Positions 8,712 to 17,764 of a stretch of DNA of 64,000 nucleotides are shown piece after piece. The stretch comes from DATKRB01 sp036501425. GTDB lineage: Bacteria > Actinomycetota > Acidimicrobiia > Acidimicrobiales > RAAP-2. The number at the start of each line of letters is the position of its first letter. Within the stretch, counting starts at the first letter, position 1. The position numbers and the translations under genes are program-made. The DNA is taken from assembly GCA_036501425.1 (NCBI GenBank), contig DASYAI010000038.1:14883-78882 (forward strand), in the 5' to 3' direction. The notes under the pieces are model-generated. The model made no database searches. It saw only the letters and a list, made by a program, of their open reading frames with translations, and had not been told where the DNA came from.

Positions 8712-9485
8712 ATGCCTTCGGGACCACCCGCCTGGATCGCCGCCCTCCGGAGCTCGCACGATCGTCTGCGCGCGCTGGTCGCTCCCCTGTCGCCCGCTCA
8801 GGTCGGCGGTCCCTCCTACGACACCGAGTGGGCCATCGCCGACGTCCTGTCCCACCTGGGAAGCCAGGCGGAGATCTTCGATGGGCTGGTCGACGCGGGG
8901 TTGGCCGGACGCCCCGCACCCGAGCCCGACACCTTTCCGGCGATCTGGGATCGGTGGAACGCCAAGGCGCCAACCGATCAGGTGGCGGACAGCATCGCCG
9001 CCAACGAGCGTCTGGTCGCTCGGCTCGAGGCACTCGGACCCGGGGAGCTGGAGCACTTCTCGCTCGACGCGTTCGGCCAGCAGCTCGACGTGGTCGCCGT
9101 CGCACGGATGCGCTTGTCCGAGCACGCGGTGCACGTCTGGGACGTCGCAGTGGCGCTCGATCCCCGCACCGAGGTGAGTCAGGACGCGGTGCGCCTGCTG
9201 GTGGACCACGTGGGCGACACCGCCGCTCGGACCGGCAAGCCCCTTTCCAGAGCGGCGGTCGTGGGGGTGACCACGACCGACCCCGAGCGCCGATTCGCGC
9301 TGGTCGCCGATGGTGTGCGCCTCGAACCCCAAGCCGGCCAGGCGGTCTCCGGCGTCCTCGAGCTGCCGTCCGAGGCGCTGCTCCGTCTCGTCTACGGGCG
9401 GCTCGACCCGCAGCACACGCCGGCCGTCCGGCTCGAGGCGCCGCTGAGCCTCGACGACCTGCGATCGATGTTCCCGGGATTCTGA
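8712..9485 (+). CDS. Mycothiol-dependent maleylpyruvate isomerase-family protein
   Basis: A 257-residue DinB-fold protein. The N-terminal four-helix domain has the metal-site pattern His in VLSHLGSQ and E-x3-H in LSEHAVHVWDVA, as in mycothiol-dependent maleylpyruvate isomerase, and a C-terminal SCP2-like part follows. Family members carry out mycothiol-dependent isomerisation or thiol transfer; mycothiol is specific to actinobacteria, which fits the host. The actual substrate is unknown. It is followed 52 bp later by doxX on the same strand. Confidence 0.85.
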   Translation: MPSGPPAWIAALRSSHDRLRALVAPLSPAQVGGPSYDTEWAIADVLSHLGSQAEIFDGLVDAGLAGRPAPEPDTFPAIWDRWNAKAPTDQVADSIAANERLVARLEALGPGELEHFSLDAFGQQLDVVAVARMRLSEHAVHVWDVAVALDPRTEVSQDAVRLLVDHVGDTAARTGKPLSRAAVVGVTTTDPERRFALVADGVRLEPQAGQAVSGVLELPSEALLRLVYGRLDPQHTPAVRLEAPLSLDDLRSMFPGF

Positions 9486-9504
9486 TCGCACCGACCCACA
9501 CGAC

Positions 9505-9528
9505 AGAGCACAAGGAAGAGCACAAGGA
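9505..9528 (+). repeat. 12-bp tandem duplication containing the Shine-Dalgarno
   Basis: AGAGCACAAGGA occurs twice without a gap. The second copy supplies AAGGAGAGG, the ribosome-binding site of the DoxX gene; the first supplies a second, more distant AAGGA. Confidence 0.85.
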
Positions 9529-9537
9529 GAGGACATA

Positions 9538-10068
9538 ATGCGCAACGTTGCACTGCTGGGATCCCGGCTGGTGTTGGGCGGGTACCTGGCGGTCCATGGT
9601 GCCCAGAAGCTCTTCGGGTCGTTCGACGGACCGGGGCTCGACGCGGTCGGCGCCGGGTTCGAGTCCCTGGGGCTCACCCCGGGCCGGCCGATGGCCGCGC
9701 TCGCCGGCGCGACCGAGCTCGGCGGCGGCGTCCTGACCGCCGCCGGGATCGCCGATCCGCTGGGTCCTCTGGCCATCGTCGGCGCGATGAGCGTGGCGTC
9801 GGTGACCCACCGGGCCAATGGCCCGTTGTCGGCGAACAGCGGCTTCGAGCTGCCGCTCACCAACCTCGCCGCGGCGGCAGCCATCGCCGCCTCGGGTCCG
9901 GGGATCTACCGCCTCGGCCCCCACCTGTCTCGCAAGCTCACGGCCTTCTCGATCCTCGTCGGCGGCACCCTCGCAGCCGTTTCGGTGGGCAAGCTTCTGA
10001 GCGCACCCCCGCGCAGCGCCCCCGCCGAGGATGCCGCGGAAGGTGGGTCGAGCGACGCGGAGGAGTAG
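9538..10068 (+). CDS. DoxX-family membrane protein
   Basis: A 176-residue protein with four membrane segments. The first reads LGSRLVLGGYLAVHGAQKLF, the usual DoxX opening, followed by GATELGGGVLTAAG. DoxX proteins are small membrane subunits tied to redox and thiosulfate or oxidative stress functions. An acidic Ser/Glu-rich tail ends the protein. The start ATG has a clear AAGGAGAGG. Convergent with the next MFS gene. Confidence 0.88.
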   Translation: MRNVALLGSRLVLGGYLAVHGAQKLFGSFDGPGLDAVGAGFESLGLTPGRPMAALAGATELGGGVLTAAGIADPLGPLAIVGAMSVASVTHRANGPLSANSGFELPLTNLAAAAAIAASGPGIYRLGPHLSRKLTAFSILVGGTLAAVSVGKLLSAPPRSAPAEDAAEGGSSDAEE

Positions 10069-10087
10069 ACGCCCCTAGGCCGGTCGT

Positions 10088-10122
10088 TGCCCTGCTCGCG
10101 TCGCTCCGTCGCGCCCAGGGCA
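10088..10122. terminator. Hairpin between convergent doxX and MFS genes
   Basis: TGCCCTG and CAGGGCA pair across a 21-nt loop that has further GC pairing potential. No T-run. Confidence 0.45.
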
Positions 10123-10127
10123 GGTGC

Positions 10128-11888
10128 TCAGATGGTGAGGGCCTCCTCGGCCACGTCGTCGGCGCCCACCGGCGCGTTCCCTGCGGCCTCCGAGTGCACG
10201 TACCGGCGGCCACGGCTCCACGAGGCCACGGCTGCCACCAGGCAGGCCCCGATGGCAAAGTCGAACGCGGTGTGCAATCCCTGCTGGAACGGCGCCGAGA
10301 TGAGGTGCGGAAAGAAGGACCGGCCCTCGAGCACCGCCGCGTGCCCTGCCGGCAAGTGGGCCAGCACGGAGGAACCGAGGAGCTGCTGCATGGGGTCGTA
10401 GCCGAGGAAGGCGGCGAACAGCGTCGACACCGGGGGCAGGTGGGCCACCTGGGTGGCCACCGAGGTGGACACCCCTTGGTGCACCAGCCCGTGGTAGAGG
10501 CTGGTCGGCAGGGACGAGGCCAGACCGATGATCATGAGCGAGAAGAAGATCCCGATCGACAAGACCTGGGCCGAGTTCTGGAAGGTGGTCGTCATGCCGG
10601 AGCCGGCCCCCCGGTGCTCGGGCGGGAGGCTGTTCATCACCGCGGCCCGGTTCGGCGACATGAAGAGCCCGTTGCTGAGCCCCATCAACAAGAGCAGCGG
10701 CGCGAAGACCCAGTAGCTGAAGTTCACCGGCAGGAGCTCGAGCAGCACGAAGGCCAGTGCCGTGCAGAGCATCCCCCCGGTGGCGAACGGCCGCGCCCCG
10801 TAACGGTCGGACAGGATCCCCGAGATCGGGCCGGCGATCAGGAAGCCGGCGGTCAGCGGCAGCATGTACACGCCGGCCCACAGCGGGGTGCGAGCGAAGT
10901 CGTAGCCGTGCAGCGGCAGCCAGATGCCCTGCAGCCAGATGATCAGCATGAACATGAGCCCGCCCCGACCGACCGCCGACAAGAAGCTGGCGAGGGTACC
11001 GGCGGTGAAGGCCCGGATTTTGAACAGCGGGAGCCGGAACATCGGCTCCGCCACCCGGCGCTCGATGAAACCGAACACCACCAGGAGGGCCACTCCCCCG
11101 GCCAGCTCGCCGATCACCGCCGGGCTGGTCCAGCCCATGGTGTGGTTCTTGTAGGGCTCGATCCCGTAGGTGATCCCGATCATCACCGCGATCAGGCCCA
11201 CGGCGAAGGTCACGTTGCCGGCCCAGTCGATGCGGGTGCGCCTTGCCGGCGCGAGGTCGCGCAGCTTGGTGTAGGCCCACACCGTGCAGAACAGCCCGAT
11301 CGGCACCGAGACCAAAAAGATGAGCCGCCAGTTGATGGGCGCGAGCACGCCGCCCAGGACCAGACCGATGAACGTCCCGCTGGTGGCGGCCACCCCGTTG
11401 ATCCCGAGGGCCATGCCCCGCTGGTTGGAGGGAAAGGCATCGGTGAGGATGGCCGAGGAGTTGGCGAACAGCATGGCGCCCCCGACCCCCTGGAACACCC
11501 GCATCACGATCAGCCAGATCGCCCCGGCGGGCCCATGGAGCCAGGTGACGGTCAGGAGCAACGAGAAGAACGTGAAGACGGCAAAACCGAGGTTGTACAT
11601 CTTCACCCGACCGAACATGTCACCCAGGCGGCCCAGGCTGACCACCAGCACGCTCGTGACGACGAGAAAGCCGAGGATCATCCACAGCAGGTAGAAGCTG
11701 TTACCGGGCAGCAGCGGGTTCAGCCCGATCCCCCGGAAGATGTCGGGCATCGCGATCAGGACGATGGACCCGTCGATGGTCACCATGAGGGCGCCCATGG
11801 TCGTGTTGACGAGCGCGATCCACTTGTACCGGTCGGACACCTCGACCGTGGCGGGCGCCACCGCGGGCGACGTTCGGCTCGAGATCAT
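10128..11888 (-). CDS. 14-TM MFS exporter, DHA2/EmrB type
   Basis: A 586-residue drug-type MFS protein. TM1 carries TTMGALMVTIDGSIVLIAMP, loop 2-3 GRLGDMFGRVKMYN, and motif C lies in FIGLVLGGVLAPINWRLIF. It is longer than usual, with an extended loop before the last TM (residues about 500-540) and an acidic C-terminus. GGGAG lies 7 nt before the ATG. No regulator is adjacent on this side; the nearest DNA-binding gene is at 12454. The substrate is unknown. Confidence 0.9.
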   Translation of the reverse strand: MISSRTSPAVAPATVEVSDRYKWIALVNTTMGALMVTIDGSIVLIAMPDIFRGIGLNPLLPGNSFYLLWMILGFLVVTSVLVVSLGRLGDMFGRVKMYNLGFAVFTFFSLLLTVTWLHGPAGAIWLIVMRVFQGVGGAMLFANSSAILTDAFPSNQRGMALGINGVAATSGTFIGLVLGGVLAPINWRLIFLVSVPIGLFCTVWAYTKLRDLAPARRTRIDWAGNVTFAVGLIAVMIGITYGIEPYKNHTMGWTSPAVIGELAGGVALLVVFGFIERRVAEPMFRLPLFKIRAFTAGTLASFLSAVGRGGLMFMLIIWLQGIWLPLHGYDFARTPLWAGVYMLPLTAGFLIAGPISGILSDRYGARPFATGGMLCTALAFVLLELLPVNFSYWVFAPLLLLMGLSNGLFMSPNRAAVMNSLPPEHRGAGSGMTTTFQNSAQVLSIGIFFSLMIIGLASSLPTSLYHGLVHQGVSTSVATQVAHLPPVSTLFAAFLGYDPMQQLLGSSVLAHLPAGHAAVLEGRSFFPHLISAPFQQGLHTAFDFAIGACLVAAVASWSRGRRYVHSEAAGNAPVGADDVAEEALTI

Positions 11889-11995
11889 CGGTACGCTCCC
11901 GTTGGCGGCGGATCGCTGACTGGAGGATGAACGGCTGATACGCCGAACCTACCGGCAGTTGACGTGAAGGTCAACTGGCCCGCAGCCGCCCCGGC

Positions 11996-12271
11996 TCACC
12001 TGGTGGGACAACCTCGCGGCCCCGCTGGCTCGAGCCGCATCCCCGGACCCACGGCGACCCGGGTGTACTCGTCGGAGCTGTGGTCGCCCGGCCGCGGCGG
12101 AGGGGCCGAGCTCTTGAAGTGGCCGAATGCCGCCCCGTCGGCCGACCCCCGGCCCCGCCCTCGCCACGACCACACGCAGTCGGGGCAGCTGACCCGATGG
12201 GTAGCCCCGTCAGGAAGGCGCTCGACGCCGCTGAGCTCGATCACGGTGCAGATGTGCAGCTCCGCCAGCAT
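11996..12271 (-). CDS. Small Cys/His protein of unknown function
   Basis: A 91-residue protein. The first half has His6/Cys8 (ELHIC) and a CPDC knuckle near residue 30, a possible four-ligand metal site; the second half is Arg/Gly/Pro-rich and low complexity. GGGGGAGGAG lies 7 nt before the ATG, and a promoter (TTGTCC, 17-nt spacer, TATCGT, 12315-12343) lies upstream on the same strand, so expression is credible. It is divergent from the DNA-binding gene at 12454 and shares the twin operators with it. I do not recognise the family. Confidence 0.55.
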   Translation of the reverse strand: MLAELHICTVIELSGVERLPDGATHRVSCPDCVWSWRGRGRGSADGAAFGHFKSSAPPPRPGDHSSDEYTRVAVGPGMRLEPAGPRGCPTR

Positions 12272-12327
12272 GCAAATGCTCCTCCCCCACGAATCCCTCG
12301 GGTCGCCGCCGGCGACGATAGGACCGA

Positions 12328-12344
12328 TTTGTCGGGTGGACAAA
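12328..12344. promoter_or_regulatory. Operator-like palindrome, copy 1
   Basis: TTTGTC and GACAAA flank a 5-nt spacer. The core TTGTCGGGTGGACAA differs from copy 2 at one base. It overlaps the -35 hexamer (TTGTCC on the minus strand, 12338-12343) of the small Cys/His gene. Confidence 0.65.
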
Positions 12345-12397
12345 CGGGCAGCTGCGGCGGTCGCTCGGCGGTCCGGGACGGCAGTCGGGAGCTCCTC

Positions 12398-12420
12398 GTG
12401 CTTGTCGGGTCGACAAGCAC
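12398..12420. promoter_or_regulatory. Operator-like palindrome, copy 2
   Basis: A perfect 10-bp inverted repeat, GTGCTTGTCG and CGACAAGCAC, with a 3-nt spacer. The core TTGTCGGGTCGACAA is nearly identical to copy 1; centres are 73 bp apart, about seven helical turns. It ends 22 bp before the -10 of the DNA-binding gene, so it covers or abuts its -35 region. Confidence 0.7.
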
Positions 12421-12441
12421 GAATTGGCGGGCCGAGGCCCC

Positions 12442-12447
12442 TACAGT
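12442..12447 (+). promoter_or_regulatory. Leaderless -10 element (TACAGT)
   Basis: TACAGT lies exactly 6 nt before the GTG at 12454; there is no Shine-Dalgarno. Confidence 0.55.
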
Positions 12448-12453
12448 GATGGC

Positions 12454-12651
12454 GTGCAGCCGGTCGGGACCGTCGAGGTGGCCCACCTCCTCGGGGTCAC
12501 ACGGCAGCGAGTGGCCCAGCTCGCGAGCGAGGATCCGACCTTTCCGCGGCCGATCGCCACTCTCGCGACCGGCCGGCTCTGGGACCGCGATGCCATCGTC
12601 CGCTGGGCGAAGAAGGTCGGCCGGTCGATCCAGGATCCCAAGGCCAGCTGA
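12454..12651 (+). CDS. Small helix-turn-helix DNA-binding protein (AlpA/MerR-like)
   Basis: A 65-residue protein that is almost wholly one DNA-binding domain: VGTVEVAHLLGVTRQRVAQ (helix-turn-helix), PTFPRPIATLATGRLWDR (wing) and DAIVRWAKKVGR (C-terminal helix). This is the excisionase/AlpA-like winged fold found in many small actinobacterial regulators. The GTG at 12454 is chosen because it follows a -10 by 6 nt and the domain begins there. The twin palindromes upstream, shared with the divergent Cys/His gene, suggest that it represses both genes. Its target is otherwise unknown. Confidence 0.82.
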   Translation: MQPVGTVEVAHLLGVTRQRVAQLASEDPTFPRPIATLATGRLWDRDAIVRWAKKVGRSIQDPKAS

Positions 12652-12863
12652 GGGTCCCGCGGGCGGGCTCCCCGCCGGCCACGCGCCCAGCTCCCCCCGC
12701 TCCGGCGCGTGGCAACGGGGCCGGGGCAGCTGGGAGACTCCGGAGATGCCCTGTCGCACGCCCGTCGCCCGACCGCCCGCACCCGCCTCGTCGGATGCTC
12801 CGGCGCGGGGCGGCGTCGTGTTGAGCCGCTGAGGCGCCTGGTGCCCGCCGACCGGCCGTCCGG

Positions 12864-15800
12864 GTGAGCATCGCCGAGCACGATCCCCAATCCCGCTGGG
12901 TCCGCCGGCTGTGGAGCTACATGCTCCGGCACCGCCGGGACGTGGCCCTCTCCCTGTCGGCCGCGGTGCTGGGCAGCGCGTGCCAGACCGTCGTGCCGCT
13001 GATCGAACGCCAGATCGTCGACGGCGTGGTCCTGGGCCACCACTCGGCACTCTGGCCCTGGCTGACCCTGCTGCTGGTGCTGGCGGCTGCCGCCTTCGGG
13101 TTCGCCCACCTGCGCCGGTACCGGGGTGGCCGGGTTGCCCTCGGCGTCCAGTACGACCTGCGCAACGACATGCACGACCACCTGCAGGCAATGGACTTCG
13201 CCAGCCTCGACGCCCTGCCGACCGGCCAACTCGTGGCCCGGGCCAACTCGGACTCGTCCCTCGTCCAGGGCCTGTTGAGCTTCTTCCCCAACATGAGCGG
13301 CAACGTGCTGACCCTGGCGCTGGCCCTCGGCGTCATGGTGTACCTGTCGCCGCTCCTGGCGCTGGTCAGCGTCACCGTGGCCCCGGCGCTCCTCGTCGTC
13401 TCCTACCGGATGCGCTGGCGAGTCTTTCCGGCCACCTGGGACAGCCAGCAACGCGAGGGCGACGTGGCACAGATCGTCGACGAGGACGTCAACGGCGTGC
13501 GGGTGGTCAAGGCGTTCGGTCGCGAGCAAGCCGAGCTCCGGCGACTGGCGGCCGCCTCGGCCACGCTCTACGGCTCCCAGATGCGCGCCGTGCGGCTCCA
13601 GACCCGCTACCAGCCACTGCTCGAGTCCATCCCCGCGCTCGGGCAGGTGGCGATCCTGGGCCTGGGGGGATGGCTGGCGCTCCATCACCGGATCACCCTG
13701 GGCACGTTTCTGGCCTTCTCGAGCTACGTCGTCCAGATGCTGGCCCCGGCACGCCAGCTGGCCGGTGTGCTGACGGTCGGCCAACAGGCGCGCGCCGGTA
13801 TCGAGCGCATCTTCCAGCTGCTGGACCTGCAACCGGCGATCGTCGATCCGCCCGATCCGGTGGAGCTGCCCGAGCTGCGGGGCGAGGTCGAGTTCCGCCG
13901 CGTGCACGTCGCGTACGGTGAAGGCCCGCCGGTGCTGGCCGGGTTCGACCTGCGGCTGGCCCCGGGCGAGCGGGTGGCGCTGGTGGGACCCAGCGGCAGC
14001 GGGAAGACCACTGCCGCCCTCCTCGTCTCCCGCTTCTACGACCCGACGAGCGGAGCGGTCCTCGTCGACGGCCACGACGTGCGCACCGTTCGCCTGAAGT
14101 CGCTGCGCCGCCAGGTCGGCATGGTGTTCGAGGAGAGCTTCCTGTTCTCGGACTCGGTGCGGGCGAACATCGCCTACGGGCGGCCCGAGGCGACCGACCT
14201 CCAGATCCAAGCGGCGGCTCGGGCGACCCAGGCGCACGACTTCATCGAGGCGTTGCCCGACGGCTACGAGACGGTGGTCGGCGAACGCGGCCTCACGCTG
14301 TCGGGCGGCCAGCGCCAACGCATCGCACTGGCGCGCACGCTCCTGTGCGATCCCCGGGTCCTGGTGCTCGACGACGCCACCAGCGCGGTGGACTCGCGGA
14401 CCGAGGAGTCCATCCACCGGGCACTGGCCACCATCCTGGCCGGCCGCACCACGCTGCTCATCGCCCACCGGCGTTCGACCCTCCACCTGGCCGACCGCAT
14501 CGTGGTCACCGACGGGGGGAGGATCGTCGCCAGCGGGACCCACGACTACCTGCTCGAGACCTGCCCGACCTATCGCTCGTTGCTCTCGGGGATCGACGAG
14601 CCGAACGGGATCGACGAGCCGTCGGGAAACCGGCGCGTCGGGGCGACACCGGCAGCCCGGGACCCCGACGCCCGGATCGGCACTCCGACCCCGCCCCCGG
14701 GGGGTGCGCCCGGCGCTCGGCCCGGGGCCGGGCGGCTCGGCCCCCCGGGTGTCGGCCCCCCGGGTATCGGTCGTCCGAGCCTGGGTGCTGGCCTCGGAGG
14801 GGGCGGCGGCCGGTGGCGCCGGAACCTGGCGCCCACTCCCGAGCTCCTGGCCCGGGTGGACGCCCTCCGACCGGTCACCGACCAGGCGCACGTCGACCTC
14901 GAGCACGAGACACGCCCCGATCCGAGGTTCGGGCTGGCCCACCTGCTGCGCGAGTTCCGCCGCCCCCTCGCCGTCGGCCTGGTGCTCGTGGTGCTCGACG
15001 CGCTGGCCTCGCTGGCCGGTCCGGTCCTGGTGAAGACCGGCATCGACGCCGGGGTCTCGAAGGGTTCGATCGGGGCGCTGGTGGGGGCCACCGCCCTTTA
15101 CCTGGTGGTGACGCTGGCCGACCTGGTGGACCAGGTACTCGAGACCTTCGTCACCGGCCGCACCGCCCAGCGGATCATGTTGTCCTTGCGCATCCGGATC
15201 TGGGCCCAGCTCCAGCGGCTCTCCCTCGACTACTACGAGCGGGAGATGGCCGGCCGGATCATGACCCGGATGACCACCGACGTCGACCAGTTCGAGTCGT
15301 TGGTGGAGAACGGCCTGCTCTCGGCGTTGGTGTCCGTGGTCACCTTCGTCGGCGTGGGCGCCGCCCTGCTGGTGCTCGATCCCGAGCTCGGATTGTGCAC
15401 GATGACCGTCGTCGTCCCGTTGGCGGTCGCCACCGTAGGGTTCCGCCGGCGGGCGGCGCGCCTCTACGAGCTGTCGCGCGAGCGGATCGCCATCGTCAAC
15501 GCCGACTTCCAGGAGAGCCTGTCGGGGGTTCGAGAGGCGCAGGCCTTCGTCCACGAGGACCGGACCCGCCAGCGGTTCCACCACCTGGGGGCCGACTACC
15601 TCGAGTCGCGCGTCGCCGCCCAGCGGCTGGTCGCCACCTACTTCCCGTTCGTGCAGTTCCTCTCCTCGGTGGCCGACGCCATCGTGCTCGGAGTGGGCGC
15701 GAGCCTGGTGGCCTCGGGCCGGCTGGCGCCCGGCGCGCTGATCGCGTTCATCCTCTACGTCGACCTCTTCTTCTCCCCGATCCAACAGCTGTCCCAGGTC

Positions 15801-16712
15801 TTCGACGCCTGGCAGCAGACCCGGGTGTCGGTCGGGCGCATCTCCGAGCTGATGGCGCTCCAGACCCGCACGCCGGTGGCTCCCGGAGCGCGCCGGGTCG
15901 ACCGGCTCACCGGGGCGCTGTCGCTCCACGACGTGCGCTTCGCCTACCCTGCCGTCCCGCGCCGCCCGGACCAGCCCGAGGTCGCCCGGCCACGACCCCC
16001 CGAGGCGCTCCGGGGCGTCGACCTGGACATCGCCGCCGGCGAGACGGTGGCGCTGGTCGGCGCAACCGGCGCCGGCAAGTCGACCGTCATGAAGCTCCTG
16101 GCCCGCTTCTACGATCCCGACGCCGGCCGGGTGCGCGTCGACGGCCACGACCTGCGCGACCTCGACCTCCTCTCGTTCCGCCAGCACCTCGGGTATGTCC
16201 CCCAGGAGGCGTTCCTCTTTTCGGGCACCATCCGCGACAACATCGCCTACGGCCGGCCCGAGGCGACCGAGGACGACGTGGTGCGCGCCGCCCGGGCGGT
16301 GGGCGCCGACCGGTGGGTGGCCTCGCTGCCCGGTGGCTACGACCACGAGCTCTCCGAGCGGGGACGCTCGTTGTCCGCCGGGCAACGCCAGCTGATCGCC
16401 CTGGCCCGAGCCGAGCTCGTCGACCCGGCGGTGCTCCTGCTCGACGAGGCCACCTCGAACCTCGACCTGGCCACCGAAGCGCAGGTGTCGGCCGCCATGC
16501 AGCAAGTGGCCCGGGGGCGGACGACGGTCATCATCGCCCACCGGCTCCAGACCGCGCAGTCGGCCGACCGCATCGTGGTGCTCGATCAGGGCCGGGTCGC
16601 CGAGGCCGGCCCCCACGAGCAGCTGATCGCCAATGGCGGCCCCTATGCGGCCATGTGGGCCGCCTTCGACCCGGCCCGGGACGGCGGGATCGGGTCGGCG
16701 GCGAGACCCTGA
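12864..16712 (+). CDS. Fused heterodimer-type ABC exporter (two TMD-NBD halves)
   Basis: A 1282-residue protein: TMD1-NBD1-linker-TMD2-NBD2. NBD1 has Walker A GPSGSGKTT (from residue 375), but its Q-loop Gln is Glu (VFEES, 423) and the catalytic Glu after Walker B is Asp (LDDATSAVD, 503-504); signature LSGGQ and H-loop IAHR are normal. NBD2 has Walker A GATGAGKST (1066), Q-loop VPQE, signature LSAGQ and canonical LDEATSNLD (1194-1195). One ATP site is therefore degenerate, as in TM287/288 or BmrCD, here fused in one chain as in mycobacterial Rv0194. A Gly/Pro-rich linker lies near 570-650. It probably exports lipids or drugs. No ribosome-binding site precedes the GTG. Confidence 0.92.
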   Translation: MSIAEHDPQSRWVRRLWSYMLRHRRDVALSLSAAVLGSACQTVVPLIERQIVDGVVLGHHSALWPWLTLLLVLAAAAFGFAHLRRYRGGRVALGVQYDLRNDMHDHLQAMDFASLDALPTGQLVARANSDSSLVQGLLSFFPNMSGNVLTLALALGVMVYLSPLLALVSVTVAPALLVVSYRMRWRVFPATWDSQQREGDVAQIVDEDVNGVRVVKAFGREQAELRRLAAASATLYGSQMRAVRLQTRYQPLLESIPALGQVAILGLGGWLALHHRITLGTFLAFSSYVVQMLAPARQLAGVLTVGQQARAGIERIFQLLDLQPAIVDPPDPVELPELRGEVEFRRVHVAYGEGPPVLAGFDLRLAPGERVALVGPSGSGKTTAALLVSRFYDPTSGAVLVDGHDVRTVRLKSLRRQVGMVFEESFLFSDSVRANIAYGRPEATDLQIQAAARATQAHDFIEALPDGYETVVGERGLTLSGGQRQRIALARTLLCDPRVLVLDDATSAVDSRTEESIHRALATILAGRTTLLIAHRRSTLHLADRIVVTDGGRIVASGTHDYLLETCPTYRSLLSGIDEPNGIDEPSGNRRVGATPAARDPDARIGTPTPPPGGAPGARPGAGRLGPPGVGPPGIGRPSLGAGLGGGGGRWRRNLAPTPELLARVDALRPVTDQAHVDLEHETRPDPRFGLAHLLREFRRPLAVGLVLVVLDALASLAGPVLVKTGIDAGVSKGSIGALVGATALYLVVTLADLVDQVLETFVTGRTAQRIMLSLRIRIWAQLQRLSLDYYEREMAGRIMTRMTTDVDQFESLVENGLLSALVSVVTFVGVGAALLVLDPELGLCTMTVVVPLAVATVGFRRRAARLYELSRERIAIVNADFQESLSGVREAQAFVHEDRTRQRFHHLGADYLESRVAAQRLVATYFPFVQFLSSVADAIVLGVGASLVASGRLAPGALIAFILYVDLFFSPIQQLSQVFDAWQQTRVSVGRISELMALQTRTPVAPGARRVDRLTGALSLHDVRFAYPAVPRRPDQPEVARPRPPEALRGVDLDIAAGETVALVGATGAGKSTVMKLLARFYDPDAGRVRVDGHDLRDLDLLSFRQHLGYVPQEAFLFSGTIRDNIAYGRPEATEDDVVRAARAVGADRWVASLPGGYDHELSERGRSLSAGQRQLIALARAELVDPAVLLLDEATSNLDLATEAQVSAAMQQVARGRTTVIIAHRLQTAQSADRIVVLDQGRVAEAGPHEQLIANGGPYAAMWAAFDPARDGGIGSAARP

Positions 16713-16804
16713 GGGCCCACCGGGTCCGCGTCGGTCGCCCCGGCTACCGTTCGATGCACCGGCGGAGGGGCTGCTCGGTGCGGCGGTGAAGGATCGGAGG
16801 TCCG

Positions 16805-17638
16805 ATGCCACACTTCGAGGTCGAGCGGATGGGGCACCTCAACCACGTGGCCGGGGACTATGCCGCTGCCCGTGCGCTCTACGCCGGCGTCTTCGGCGCC
16901 GACGTCTTCCGCGAGTGGGACGAGCCCCATGCGGGCTCGTCCAATGCGCTGCTCTTGGTGGGAGAGACCTGCCTCGAGCTGTTCGGGGTGACCGATCCGG
17001 ACGGCTCGGTCGGACGGTGGATGGGCCGCCAAGGGCCCGGTTGGCACTCCCTCGAGTGGACCCTTCCGTCGTTCGAGCAGGCGGTGACGGTGACCGGCGA
17101 GCTGGGCATCCGACTGACCGAGCGGGTCGAGGACGCCTACGTCTTCACCCATCCACGCGACTGCCACGGCCTGTGTCTCGAGCTCACCGCGGCCCACTTT
17201 CCGGGCGATGCCCGCGACGAGCCTGGCTGGGCACCGACGTTCTGGAGCGACGACCAGCCGCTCGGCGTGACCGGATCGCCGACGGTCCGGGTCGCCTCTC
17301 GCGACGCGGCGGGGGCCGCCCGCTGGCTCGCCGACGTGACCGGCGTCGAGCCGAGCTACGAGGAGGGCTGCCCCGGCTTGGGCGGCCGGGCCGTGGGGGT
17401 GGTCCTGGCGGGGCACACGCTGGAGTTCGTCGAGCCGATCGGCGACGGCCCCCTCCGCCAGTTCGTCGAGCAGCGTGGCGAGCGGATCCACTCCCTGTCC
17501 CTGACCGTGGTCGACCTCGGCGCCGCACTGGCCCACCTGGCCGATCTCGGGGTCGGTGTGGTACCCGGCGCGGGAGCGTCTCGCTTCATCGACCCGGCAG
17601 CGACTTTGGGCGGCCTCATCGAGCTCGCCGAACGCTGA
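16805..17638 (+). CDS. VOC (glyoxalase/dioxygenase-fold) protein, two modules
   Basis: A 277-residue protein with two vicinal-oxygen-chelate modules. The first begins MGHLNHVAGDYAAARALYAGVFG; the second lies about residues 155-277 (PTVRVASRDAAGAARWLADV, then HSLSLTVVDL). Such proteins bind a divalent metal and act as dioxygenases, isomerases or binding proteins; the reaction is not evident. GGAGG is placed correctly before the ATG. It is on the same strand as the enoyl-CoA hydratase gene 126 bp downstream. Confidence 0.8.
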   Translation: MPHFEVERMGHLNHVAGDYAAARALYAGVFGADVFREWDEPHAGSSNALLLVGETCLELFGVTDPDGSVGRWMGRQGPGWHSLEWTLPSFEQAVTVTGELGIRLTERVEDAYVFTHPRDCHGLCLELTAAHFPGDARDEPGWAPTFWSDDQPLGVTGSPTVRVASRDAAGAARWLADVTGVEPSYEEGCPGLGGRAVGVVLAGHTLEFVEPIGDGPLRQFVEQRGERIHSLSLTVVDLGAALAHLADLGVGVVPGAGASRFIDPAATLGGLIELAER

Positions 17639-17764
17639 GCTGCGAGCCGGGTGGCGGGGGACGCGGGTGGCGGCCCCACAGGCCGGGGGCGAATCGTGGC
17701 AGTCTTGGCCCGGTTCCATGGACGGATGCGTTTCGTCCGCATCAACTGAGAGGGGAGACGATCG

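Noticed and set aside
10194..11930. Long open frame on the plus strand (over 570 codons) opposite the MFS gene
   Set aside because: It is antisense to a convincing 14-TM transporter, is rich in His, Arg, Gly and Asp, and has no domain. Such shadows are expected at this GC content; similar ones opposite glgX, glgB, treS and the ABC exporter were left out.
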